Part shown: positions 54,032 through 63,523 of the stretch, piece by piece
How the letters are laid out: each line of letters opens with the position of its first letter
Position numbering within the stretch: the first letter of the stretch is position 1
Notes under the pieces: generated by a model
Databases searched by the model: none
Seen by the model: only the letters and a program-made list of their open reading frames with translations
What the model was told of the DNA's origin: nothing
Translations under genes and position numbers: made by a program
Assembly (NCBI RefSeq): GCF_002104995.1
Contig: NW_024468269.1
Span: forward strand, 92,770-156,769
Origin: Linderina pennispora
Taxonomy: Eukaryota; Kickxellomycota; Kickxellomycetes; Kickxellales; Kickxellaceae
DNA length: 64,000 nt
Direction: 5' to 3'

Positions 54032-55261
54032 TTATGACATCTCAACATAGAAGTTCATTGACTCATCAATTTTAGTTTGAATAAGTCTATCTTGTAGTTC
54101 TCTCATTGAAGCCTCTACCTTTACTTTCTGTGGTAAGCTACTTCCAACTTCAGCATGTGTTGATCTCTCTTGGGTGTTGCTTGGGTAGTCGAAGTTAGAT
54201 AGAACCCAAAGTGTGTGGTGATATTTAACAGGAACTTCACTTGCTGCTAGGATCTTCTTCATATTGTAGAGGAAGCAACAGAGTTTAAACTGCACATTGT
54301 ACACAGTTGTGTTTCTAATTCTTACAACTTCTCTATTTGATAGTCTCTTAAATGTGTTACCTAGTTCTCCAAATGTGCTCTCAACCATTGATCTAAATGA
54401 CCTAAGTTTGCTATTATATTCTAACTCTGCCTCACTGAAGTTGGTTCCTCTTGGCTTTCTAACTGGTAAGCAAAAGTTATGCATTCCAAAATTCTCATTC
54501 TCTTCTGCTTCTGTTAACTCCTCCAGAATACTTTGAGGATAACCACCATCTAAAACAACACAATCTACTGGAGAGATATATTTCAATAGTGACATGTTCT
54601 TAATCATCTTAGAGTCTGGGTGGTCTTTACACTCCTCAGTTGGTGAAACAAGGACAACCATTCCATTCAAATCAATGCAAACTTGTGTTCTGTATCCTGA
54701 CTTCTTCAACTTGAAGGAATAAAGATTTGGTTTGTATGCACCATTATGTAGTGCTCGTGAGTCATGTCCATCTAACATAAGAGTAATATGCTTAAACCCT
54801 TGTGGATTCTGAATCTTTGCTGAGATCACTCTTAGTTCTGGAGTGGAGAACATTGTATGCAAGTAGTGTGAAAGCTTCTTGTTCAACTCACTTAACTCTG
54901 AGAGATAGAACATGTTATGAATTACCTGATAGCTGCTCTTAGGAATAAACCTCTCCATCTCATTGATTGATAGCCCAGCAACTAACTGGTACAAAATCAA
55001 GAGTCCTTTCTCAACATTTCTGTAAGGACATGGATACTGCTTTCCACCAAATAGCACATTTAGGAAGAAGAACACAGGGATCATTCCAAGTTGCTTCACA
55101 AGTGTATCTTTGATGAGCTTAATTTCTTTCACTTCATGAGCTTCACTCCTATAGTACTTCTGATGTTTATGCACTAACCAGTCTTCATCAAGAAATCTCC
55201 ACTTTGTTGTGTAGAGCACATTCCACTCCTTCTCTCTTAATTCTTGTAATTGATTGTCCAT
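54032..55261 (-). CDS. PIF/Harbinger-like DDE transposase (T, copy B)
   Basis: A 409-residue transposase from ATG 55259-55261 (MDNQLQELREKEWNVLY). The catalytic residues can be placed at Asp164 (ITLMLDGHDSR), Asp238 (CVVLDGGYPQS) and Glu294 (RSMVESTFGELGNTFKRL). The last two motifs match DDE_Tnp_4 enzymes of the IS5/PIF-Harbinger superfamily. A Pro-rich RKPRGTNFSEAELEYN lies before the Glu, as in that family. The frame has no stop or shift. It shares a 51-bp upstream region with divergent ORF B. PIF/Harbinger elements usually carry a Myb-like second gene; ORF B does not look like one. This is the best candidate for an active enzyme in the island. Confidence 0.88.
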   Translation of the reverse strand: MDNQLQELREKEWNVLYTTKWRFLDEDWLVHKHQKYYRSEAHEVKEIKLIKDTLVKQLGMIPVFFFLNVLFGGKQYPCPYRNVEKGLLILYQLVAGLSINEMERFIPKSSYQVIHNMFYLSELSELNKKLSHYLHTMFSTPELRVISAKIQNPQGFKHITLMLDGHDSRALHNGAYKPNLYSFKLKKSGYRTQVCIDLNGMVVLVSPTEECKDHPDSKMIKNMSLLKYISPVDCVVLDGGYPQSILEELTEAEENENFGMHNFCLPVRKPRGTNFSEAELEYNSKLRSFRSMVESTFGELGNTFKRLSNREVVRIRNTTVYNVQFKLCCFLYNMKKILAASEVPVKYHHTLWVLSNFDYPSNTQERSTHAEVGSSLPQKVKVEASMRELQDRLIQTKIDESMNFYVEMS

Positions 55262-55312
55262 CTGTGTGAGGTAGTCATAAATAAAAATTTCAACTTTTAT
55301 CAATTTTAGAAA
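55262..55312. promoter_or_regulatory. 51-bp divergent promoter between T and B
   Basis: Only 51 bp separate the start codons of T (minus) and ORF B (plus). The AT-rich gap must contain both promoters and leaders. The corresponding gap in copy A (53115-53154) is 40 bp. No consensus TATA at normal distance is possible for either gene without overlapping the other. Confidence 0.5.
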
Positions 55313-55552
55313 ATGGGATCATTCCAGAACTTCTTTAAGCAACACTTAGCTGAGATGTGTGAGGAAGAAAGAGATATGCTTACTCTGCTACTTATTCATG
55401 ACTTTGATATGAGTGGTGACCTAGCAATACAAGTGCATAATTGGATCCAACATATTGCTACTGATTGTGAGGTAAGGGTTGAACATGTGTATGATGTTTG
55501 TCAAACATTCCATAGAGATATGGAGAGAATGGTTGCTTATGCTTTGTTTTAA
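55313..55552 (+). CDS. ORF B, copy B: small transposon protein
   Basis: 79 codons (MGSFQNFFKQHLAEMCEEER...). It matches copy A in length, in the MGxFxxFF start, in the central charged helices and in the HVYDVCQTF near the C terminus. Predicted helical and acidic; no recognised domain. Its retention, at the same size, in two diverged elements points to selection on the protein. A DNA-binding or transposase-partner role is inferred from position only. The stop is 8 bp from the convergent ORF C. Confidence 0.72.
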   Translation: MGSFQNFFKQHLAEMCEEERDMLTLLLIHDFDMSGDLAIQVHNWIQHIATDCEVRVEHVYDVCQTFHRDMERMVAYALF

Positions 55553-55560
55553 AATGGCTG

Positions 55561-56886
55561 CTAATCAACTGTGATTGTTCTATATCCCACACTTACAACT
55601 CTCAGATGTATTTGTTGCTTTGATTCTCCTAACTGTTGAGAAATTGCTTTTCCAATAGAACTGTCAGCTGGTGTCCTAATAAGAGTTGGCTGTTTATCTC
55701 TCCCTTTAATATGAATATCAATATAGAAGTATGAATGTCCTCTGAAAGTATGGAGTGCATAATGTGCAACTGTAAACTCATCACCTAACTGAAGAACATT
55801 GTAAGCAACTCTATATAATGAAGGTTTCAGATCTGTATTCTCTTTGATAAATATATGACTAGTTTCATCAAATGTGATATTGTCTATTGCTGTTATTAGT
55901 TCATTGATCTTTTCCTCATCTGCAGAATATTCAATCCCTGACATTTCTGATAGACATAACTTACTCTTTGCTTGTTTGCTGTCTATCCAACTAATATGCA
56001 TTCCATTGTAGTTAACTAATCCCATCTCTTCAAAAGTGTGATACTGCTTAGTTGTAGGATAAGTTGACCAGAAGGAGTTTCTCTGACTTGGAACAATAGT
56101 TATGTTCTCATCAACTCTTCTAAGAACTTTTTCTGTTTCAAGACCACTCTCAAGTGAATTATATATTTGATAAAGTGTAGGTCTATTGTTGAATGAGAGA
56201 TTAGCAACAACTACCATTGGATCATCATTCTTGTTTAGTTTCTTAATAATTCCTTGCTTCTTTGATGTAATAGAGTTAAACCAATGACAATATGCTAGAG
56301 TATGCTGTTGTCTCACATAAATACAAACAGTATAACAACTACTAGCTTTATCAACAAGTGCCTTCCACTGCTTTTCATAAGAAGTTGCAAATGTCCTGCA
56401 TTCATTCATGAACTGAACTGTGTTAAGAAGCAAGTTACTATTCCATTCAAATGTTTGCATCTGAGAAGAATGTACAGTTAGTTCTATCCTAGTCAAACCA
56501 GAGTTTCAGCAAGCATACAATGTTTCTCCAAAGTTATGCAAAGTTGGCATTATAAACTCAGAAAGTTTTGAACTAAGAGGATTACGAACTTCACCACTCT
56601 CAAGAAGCTGAATAAACTTGTTGTAAATTTTGTTCTTAACTTTAACATCTCCTTTCTTTGTAAACCAGCTAATACAGTTAGAGCCAGAGTTGCATAAATC
56701 ATCTACAACATCTTTCTTTTCAACTCCTCTTTCTAAAAGGTATTTATATATAATAATCCTAAATGAGGTATTCTCACACTCCATTGTGATATCATAACTC
56801 TGTAGATATATTGTTATCAGCCATAGTAGCAAACTTCATAGTTAATAAAGAACTAGCTATTGCAATGTTTGGTGTAGATACAGGAG
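55561..56886 (-). pseudogene. ORF C, copy B: large transposon protein with in-frame TGA
   Basis: Two open segments in the same frame (56506-56832 and 55561-56505) are separated by a single TGA at 56506-56508. Read together they give about 420 residues, with YDITMECENTSFRIII near the start and LRVVSVGYRTITVD at the end. Upstream of about 56795 the homology to copy A continues in another frame (PNIAIASSLLT), so there is also a frameshift. Beyond 56886 the leader-like GGAGGTCAATCACAAT follows directly, indicating that about 100 N-terminal residues present in copy A are deleted. No domain is recognised. C and B genes converge. Confidence 0.65.
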
Positions 56887-56967
56887 GTCAATCACAATCA
56901 CTAAAATTGTTAATAAATATATTGGACTTGTAATACAGTTTAATAATATATATTCTTTACGCTTCTA

Positions 56968-57292
56968 CACTGAGCGGCAAAATTGAGTCACAAAAATCAA
57001 AATCATCGAAAATCTTAAATAATTTCTCAAAACGACGTTCATTGAATATGATAAAATTAAATCATGGTGTATGTCATGCACTAATCTATTTCATGTAGTT
57101 ATGTGCTTTTCACTCTTGAAATAAGCGAGAAATTGACTTTTTAAAAATATAAATTTTTGACTCAGTTTTGCTCACAAAATTCGTCGATTTTTTTCTCACT
57201 AACTAGCATAGACACCATAGGTTTTTTTGACTGCAGCGATACGCACAGGCATCGAGTTCACTACCCATGAATAAATAGTTTCATTTACTTAC
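56968..57292 (-). mobile_element. Tc1/mariner 3'-end fragment
   Basis: It starts with the Tc1 terminus after TA and on the minus strand encodes the last transposase residues (VNSMPVRIAAVKKTYG), matching VNSMPARIAAVKKAHG of the full copy. It ends where the right long arm begins. It is a separate, diverged copy, not a piece of the 51172 element. Confidence 0.8.
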
Positions 57293-58546
57293 GTATATAT
57301 AATTTCCTAGACCAATGCAACGTAGGTGCCAAAAACGATGAATTTTGGCCTTTATCAGATCATACTCATAATGAAGCCCTATATGTGAGTAGCGCATCAT
57401 ATCTAGGGAACTACACTGATCATCATACAGTAGAAACAGTATTCATATCTAGCCAACTGGTAGCCTAATTTGCCATTTATGTGATGATGAATACTTTGGA
57501 CATAATCTTTGCACCCTCCTACTGCTTATCATAGGTATGTAATCAAGGTAAGTTTTATATCATCATATATATACTGATCAGTATGTCACATCCCCCTCTA
57601 CTAAGGAAGCAATAGCCTTAGCTGTATAGAGATACACTACTCTAAACTCAGAATCTACTTTTTCTATTGTTCATAGATTCTGGTTTTCTTTTTATTTTTG
57701 GCAGAATAGAGTATATTCATTCAGATATTTCATTCTCAGTGTCACCTGTGGGGCATGTGCTTTGTATAGCAAGTACATTTGATTTGATCTATTGTGTATT
57801 TGATCGGAAGGAGCTGCTTAAAGAAGGATCAAGAAAGTTGTAAAATTTGAGATTCAGATTAAATGGCTTATCATTAGGCACAGAGGTTACATATGGATAT
57901 CTCATAGTATAGAGCAGATGGCCACAGTAGTATCCTCTCTACTTATCTATATACTGATACTATAAAAAATCATGTCATAGAATTACATTGCTTCAATAGA
58001 GAGCATAAGTGTAGTTGTGCATCATTTATAGTTGATTACTCCCTCAGTGAACTAGCTATCAAACTCATTTCTTGTCATTGTTGAGTACTAATCACGTGAA
58101 TATCAACTATGCAATCAACATCCATAAGAGTGATGGCAGCGCTGAAGCGTTGATCATTTCCTTCATAATTTTTCTTCGCATATTGAATACATGATAGTAC
58201 TACGTATAGTTGAGCAACGTTATGAATGAGATGTAAATATTGAAGAGCGAGTGCAGAAGAGTTATAGGTAGTGATTTCACACCATTCAAACAATGATAGG
58301 GTATAGAAATAGCACTATGAAGCCAAAGTGAGTCAAATTTTTGCCTCTCAAATTTTTCTAGTTTTTTACTCTTGAATCGATATCATACGAAGTACGATGT
58401 TTAAAGAACATCTAATGTCATACGTTTATACTATGCCAAGCCCCATCCAACATATAATGAATAGAAGTATCTACGTTATCTGATGACGATGATAAAGTAA
58501 GTACAAGTTGAAAATTTTTTTTGTGACTCAATTTTGCCGCTCAGTG
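57293..58546. repeat. Right long terminal inverted arm (about 1.25 kb)
   Basis: Inverted and diverged partner of 49050-50300. Outer end GCCGCTCAGTG at 58546 is followed by TA. An ORF at 58075-58293 on the minus strand falls inside repeat sequence and is not conserved in the left arm, so it is not called. Confidence 0.8.
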
Positions 58547-58548
58547 TA

Positions 58549-58770
58549 CATATCCCCACCAGCATCCTGAAAAATTTCAGTTGATACCCAATTAATATGC
58601 TTCTACTGAGATAGAGGTTGGGTCATATGAATTTAACTGAAATTTTTCAAAATGCCAATAGGGGTTTCGTAGAAGAACCCTTTCTTGCATTTTTGATAAT
58701 TAATTAATCTGGCTGTTAATATCATTTGGCCATTACAATACATTCAGATGTATAATATTTAATATCTACT
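58549..58770. repeat. Degenerate fold-back element
   Basis: It contains GCATCCTGAAAAATTTCAGT facing an inverted, mutated partner, followed by sequence that matches the right flank of the hairpin at 50530-50640 (AATCTxGxTG...TTGGCCA). It is a decayed member of the fold-back family. Confidence 0.6.
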
Positions 58771-59064
58771 GGAGATCAGTCAGAAATTGTTAGCAATTAA
58801 ATAATTATTAATATTTTTATTATTTTCTTGTTCAGATGCCAAATATGGTGCTTCTCCGAAACCCCCTTCGGCATCCTGAAAAATTTCAGTTGATACACAA
58901 TTAATATGCTTCTACTGAGATACAGGCTGGGTCACAAGAAATCAACTGAAATTTTTCAGGATGCCGAAGGGGGTTTCGGAGAAGCACCATATTTGGCATC
59001 TGAACAAGAAAATAATAAAAATATTAATAATTATTAAATAGCTAACCAATTCTGACTGATCTCC
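58771..59064. mobile_element. Fold-back element, 294-bp near-perfect palindrome
   Basis: Termini GGAGATCAGTCAGAA and its complement. The arms continue through ATGGTGCTTCTCCGAAACCC and CGGCATCCTGAAAAATTTCA to a loop of about 45 nt centred near 58917. It is non-coding. The DNA could extrude a long cruciform. Confidence 0.82.
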
Positions 59065-59238
59065 AATACTTTGATATCATACAAAGTACAATGCTTAGCG
59101 AACTTTTGACTGCATATAGTTATACTATGGTAAGCCCCACCCAACATATAATGAATAGAAATAGCTATGTTATCTGATGACAAAGATATAGTAAGTAAAT
59201 GTTGAATTTTTTTTGTGACTCAATTTTGCCGCTCAGTG
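59065..59238. repeat. Right outermost terminal repeat of the island
   Basis: 59070-59238 is the exact inverted copy, by eye, of 49050-49218. It ends GCCGCTCAGTG followed by TA and host DNA. It is closer to the left end than is the inner right arm end at 58546. Confidence 0.88.
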
Positions 59239-59543
59239 TACTCTGGTTGCCAATCACGTGCAATACTATTTTTCACAAGTATTCCCCTATTCCTGTTCAT
59301 GCGCAAAATGACAATCGCAATTTTTTTCCCACAGGTTCAACGTCAGCCGAAAGAGTTTGCTTGACAGTACCATGATGTACAAACCGGTTTGAAAGTGGGA
59401 ACAGCCGGCATGTAAGCAGATAATCCATGGTGTTTGAGCCGATTGCTCAATGCCCACAACAACTCTTGGTCAGCCGCCAAGACTTTCTGAACCACGCTCA
59501 TCTTTACTTTGGACAGTTGTTTTTCTAGGTACTTATTCGTAGT
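59239..59543 (+). promoter_or_regulatory. Upstream region of the carboxypeptidase gene
   Basis: 305 bp of host-like DNA between the island and the carboxypeptidase ATG. Its first part may be the severed end of the gene fragment at 48705-48870. No TATA box was identified. Confidence 0.35.
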
Positions 59544-61049
59544 ATGGTCGATATAACACGTCTTTTATTAAGCACTGCGCTTCTCCTAGCCACCGCAGGC
59601 ACTGCTGCGCCGTCTCACCAGCATGTTTTCAACCAGCATCATCACGGCGCCGCAGCATCTAAAGCGTCTGGCCGTGTGGCTAACCCAGCGATGGTAGACA
59701 TGAGCCAGTGGACAACAGTGTCCACAATGGATGCGATCCCCAACTATCGACTGCGCGTGAAGAACCCGGGTCTATGCGATACCAGCGTCAACCAGTACAG
59801 CGGGTATCTCGATACCGCGGAGGACAAGCACTTTTTCTTCTGGTTCTTTGAAGCACGCAAGGTCAAGCGCGAAGATGCGCCGCTCATTCTGTGGCTCAAC
59901 GGCGGGCCTGGCTGCAGCTCGTTCACAGGTCTGCTGATGGAGCTTGGCCCGTGCCGCGTCAGTGAGGGTGGCAACGGCACAGACCACAATCCGTTTAGTT
60001 GGAACGATCGTGCGCACATCATCTTCCTTGACCAACCCACCAATGTTGGCTTTTCGTACGGCTCAGACGTGTTCAACTCTATTGCGGCCGGAAAGGACGT
60101 CAATGCTTTGCTCCAGCTGTTCTACAAAAGCTTCCCCGAGTATGCCAACAGCGAGCTCCATGTTTTTGGCGAGTCATACGGCGGCCACTATGTCCCAGCT
60201 GTGGCAAAGGCAATCCATGAAGCGAATAAGGAGCTGGAGAACAAGCGGTCGCTGAGCCTTCTTTCCGTGAGTGAGGAGGAGCAGATTGTGCTGCCGCTGG
60301 CTTCTATTGGGATCGGAAACGGCATCGTTGACTCGCTGGTGCAAAACAAGTACTACTCGAAGATGGCTTGCAATTCAACCTATCCGCCTGTTCTGGACCA
60401 GAAGACCTGCGACGCAATGGATGCAGCCTACCCAACATGCGCTCGACTGGTCAAGGCATGTTATGCGTGGAGCACAACTCTGACATGTGTGCCTGCTATG
60501 ATGTACTGCCTCGATCATATTGAGGAAAAGTACTTTGAAGCGGGAAAGAACCCCTATGACGTGCGCCTTGACTGCAAGAGCGGTGACATGTGTTACCCGA
60601 TCATGACGGATATCGACAACTACCTGAACGATGCTAGTGTGCAGAAGGCGCTTGGTGCGGAGGTCAAGATATTTGAGTCATGCTCTGAGAAGGTGAACTA
60701 TGGATTCTCACTCAACGGCGATCTGGTCAAGCCCTTCCACCATTACATCCCGCCGCTTCTTGCCGACAACATCCGCGTGCTTATCTATGCTGGCGATGCC
60801 GATTTCGTATGCAACTGGTACGGCAACAAGGCGTGGTCGATGGAGCTCGAGTGGCCTGGAAAGGAAGCATTCAACGCTGCCGGCGATGAGCTATGGTCGG
60901 TGGACGGTGTGGGTGCTGGCGAGGTGCGCACACATGGGAACTTCACATTCCTGCGCGTGTTTGGTGCCGGACACATGGTTCCGTACGACCAGCCCGTGAA
61001 CTCGCTCGACATGATCAACAAGTGGATAGCGAATGCTCCGTACGTTTAA
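59544..61049 (+). CDS. Serine carboxypeptidase, carboxypeptidase Y type (S10)
   Basis: Vacuolar or secreted peptidase that removes C-terminal residues at acid pH. The 501-residue preproprotein has a signal peptide (about 1-21, LLLSTALLLATAGTAA), a short His-rich pro-region and the S10 core. Substrate and catalytic blocks are LWLNGGPGCSS, the nucleophile GESYGGHYVPA (Ser211), YAGDADFVCNW with the catalytic Asp, and GAGHMVPYDQP with the His. LILWLNGGPGCSSFTG and IGIGNG are family hallmarks; several Cys fit the CPY disulfides. It is intronless with a clean frame. It lies immediately right of the transposon island and appears intact. Confidence 0.93.
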   Translation: MVDITRLLLSTALLLATAGTAAPSHQHVFNQHHHGAAASKASGRVANPAMVDMSQWTTVSTMDAIPNYRLRVKNPGLCDTSVNQYSGYLDTAEDKHFFFWFFEARKVKREDAPLILWLNGGPGCSSFTGLLMELGPCRVSEGGNGTDHNPFSWNDRAHIIFLDQPTNVGFSYGSDVFNSIAAGKDVNALLQLFYKSFPEYANSELHVFGESYGGHYVPAVAKAIHEANKELENKRSLSLLSVSEEEQIVLPLASIGIGNGIVDSLVQNKYYSKMACNSTYPPVLDQKTCDAMDAAYPTCARLVKACYAWSTTLTCVPAMMYCLDHIEEKYFEAGKNPYDVRLDCKSGDMCYPIMTDIDNYLNDASVQKALGAEVKIFESCSEKVNYGFSLNGDLVKPFHHYIPPLLADNIRVLIYAGDADFVCNWYGNKAWSMELEWPGKEAFNAAGDELWSVDGVGAGEVRTHGNFTFLRVFGAGHMVPYDQPVNSLDMINKWIANAPYV

Positions 61050-61103
61050 GTGAGCAGCCTGCAGCCGCGAATATATTTTTATGAACATTGGTGTGAATGG
61101 TGC

Positions 61104-63033
61104 TCAGCACACAGCAACTTCAGAAAAGGCCCGTGCCCCTGCCCAGCCGTGGAACTCAATGAGGCGGATGGCCATGGATCTCTGGTCGGGCATGTGGCCA
61201 CGGATCATCTTGACATACACATACTTGCAAGTCTTGCTGAACGGCAGAACCTGCAGCTGATCAAAGTTTTCCTCGTACGTCAGCCAGAAATAGGCGATTG
61301 GTACTGGTCCATTGGCATCAACCGCTTTGACACCGCGTCGCCCGATGCGCTTTGCCAGCTTTTCGTACATTGCGAAGGTGTAGTCGTTGTATTGCGCAAG
61401 CTCCTTCAGATCACACCGGCGACTGGATGCCAGCACCAGCAGTTCGGTGCATGCATACCTGTTCTTTGGCGAGCAAATGCGGATGCGTTCGATGGCACAG
61501 TGGTTACGGTGTGGAGTGCCGTTGTCGGACAGGAACGAGAACTCCAGGTTGACGTTATTGGCACGGCTGGTGATGAAGAAGGAACGGTCGTCAGACAGGA
61601 TGTTGTCAACGCTGCCACGGCCCATGTCGTCTGCGTTGGTACAGTCAAAGCTCAGCACACGGGCATCAGGCGAGATCGAGAACATGCGTGACGACTCGCA
61701 GGCCCGTGTTAGCATGTCCAGAGGCTTGACTTGCCGGTACAGAGCCGAACATATACAGGTTGTTCTGGTTGGGCACCGGCTCCTGGTAGATGTATGGCTT
61801 CCATGCCGCACGGCGGTTCCACTCCTGCTTCACATTGACACTGGTGGGTGGCTGCCTGCCCTTTGCGCCTAGTGCAGCGGTAGTGCCCATTCTGCGCGAT
61901 TCCGGTAGTGCTTCAGCCGCATCTCCCAGCGGCATTAAAACTGCACTCTCCCGGCCAAATGACCGCGAAGCACCCACGTTGCTGACGCTCCCGCGCATGC
62001 TAGACAGGAACCAGTCGTCAAAGTCATCTTGCGGCTCGCCAAGCACGTTGAAAGAGGATGTGAAGTCTTCCCATGACGGAAACCCAGTGCCTCCAAAGCT
62101 AGAGCCGAAAGCACCCGACGCACTAACACCACCACCAGCATATTCGCTATCGTTGAGGTCGTCGTCATCGTCATCGCCATCTTCATCGTCGTCATCGTCG
62201 TGGTCATCGTCGCCCTCGCTTCCGAACAGCAATACCCGACCGTCACCCGAGATAAATGGCAACCGCAGCTCCGATCCGTCGTCCTCGTCAAATTCGTCCT
62301 CAGCGGCGTTCTGACTCTCCACATTGGCTCCACGAGTGCGTACACTGCTGTCTGTCATTTCTGGGTTTGCATATGTGGCACTTGAAAGCTGCGGCATGCT
62401 CTGGTACGACGTGGGTGGCAGAGGCGGTGTGGATGGGCGGAGCAGCAGGGGACGACGTGGCGAGCCACTGCGCGCGGTGCTGCTGCTGGTGGCTGCTGCC
62501 GATGATGCGCCGGCTCTACCGGAGCTGCTCAGCCGTCTGCGCGCTCGGGGGCGATCTGCTCCGTTGTCGATGGGACCCGCAGACACGACTTCCCAGCCAT
62601 TCTGGATGTTTGCTGGTTCTATCCGTGACCGCCGCGAGCTGGCTGGGCCAGTAGCAAAGTTGCCAGACGCTGCCTGCACCAGGTGTGCCAGTGGAGGCAG
62701 ACTGCGGACGTTCTGTGACTGCTGCGAGCTGTTGCCGTTGCTGCTGCCGTCCAGAGGGGTGGCTGTGTTCATTGTTCGGCGCATGATGCGATCAAAGTCG
62801 GACGCTGCAAGGGCCAGTGATTCATTAGACACCGATAGCCCATGCTCGGCCATGGCCATCTGCATCCACTGGCGTCGATGTGCATCGAGACGCTGCTGCT
62901 CTAGGCGGTGGCGTGACCGCTCCCGTTCCCGCTCCCGCGACACTGGCATCGACGGCACTCGCGTACGTCTCGCCATGTCCCACCCAGAGCTGCTTCCTGC
63001 AAAGTTTTCTTCAGCGCGGCGACGGGAAGACAT
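61104..63033 (-). CDS. Disordered protein with C-terminal galactose-binding-fold-like domain
   Basis: Starts at ATG 63031-63033 (MSSRRRAEENFAGSSSGWDM). The N-terminal part has an Arg/Glu-rich helix (RERERERSRHRLEQQRLD), Ser-rich disorder and a long Asp run (about residues 275-300, GDDDHDDDDDEDGDDDDDDL). The C-terminal 215 residues form a compact beta-rich block: LSFDCTNADDMGRGSVDNIL, RIRICSPKNRYACTELLVLA, PIAYFWLTYEENFDQLQVLP and MAIRLIEFHGW. That block resembles F5/8-type or Doc1-like jelly rolls, by impression only. The two parts are in different frames meeting near 61735; a one-base shift joins them. I do not recognise the orthologue. Confidence 0.55.
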
Positions 63034-63328
63034 GTTTGTCACTGTGGTGCAAAGCCAAAAGGGGTTTAGAAGGAGAAGTAAATGTGAGGTGCAAGTAAGT
63101 TTCAAATCGGGGTCTAAAGCGGAGCAGAGAAGCAACTTTTTCGGACAGAAAACACAAGACCGCGTTTAAAAATTTTCCAACCCTCAATAGCCGCCAAAAG
63201 CGAATCACTCGACATGGGCTACTGCCAACAGGCCGTTCTGCTGACCAAAGGTTTGACTCTCTTGCTCGTCTCCCCCCGCCGCTTGCTTTTTTGTTGCACA
63301 CACATACACATCGCTGATAAACACGAGA

Positions 63329-63489
63329 ATGCTGGCACGGGCAGTTTCAAGGGCACAGCCGGCGGCGGCTGCCCGTTTTCACACCAGCTCCTGGGCCCCG
63401 GGGTACTTGACCAAAGTGCGCCAGGTGCTCAACGAGTCGCGGCCAGCAAAAGCAAAACTGGCAAAGGAATCGCAATCTGGATCCTCCAA

Positions 63490-63523
<34 letters not shown>

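Larger units (their letters stand above)
48871..59238. mobile_element. 10.4-kb nested transposon island, giant imperfect inverted repeat
   Basis: AT-rich island bounded by TA dinucleotides (48869-48870 and 59239-59240). Seven copies of the terminus CACTGAGCGGCAAAATTGAG (with minor variants) occur: at 48871, 49050, 51172 and 56968 on plus and ending at 52753, 58546 and 59238 on minus. From 49050 the order is long arm, hairpin element, genes C-B-T, palindrome, then T-B-C reversed and the opposite long arm. A full Tc1/mariner copy sits inside the left half. The outermost 169 bp (49050-49218 and 59070-59238) are identical inverted repeats by eye. The inner arms and genes have diverged. Confidence 0.85.

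Noticed and set aside
55561..56505. ORF C considered as a replication initiator because of an RIE-type segment (TRIELTVHSS)
   Set aside because: The match is a few residues only; no HUH or other catalytic motif is visible.
58075..58293. 72-codon ORF in the right long arm
   Set aside because: It lies in repeat sequence and is not open in the corresponding left arm.
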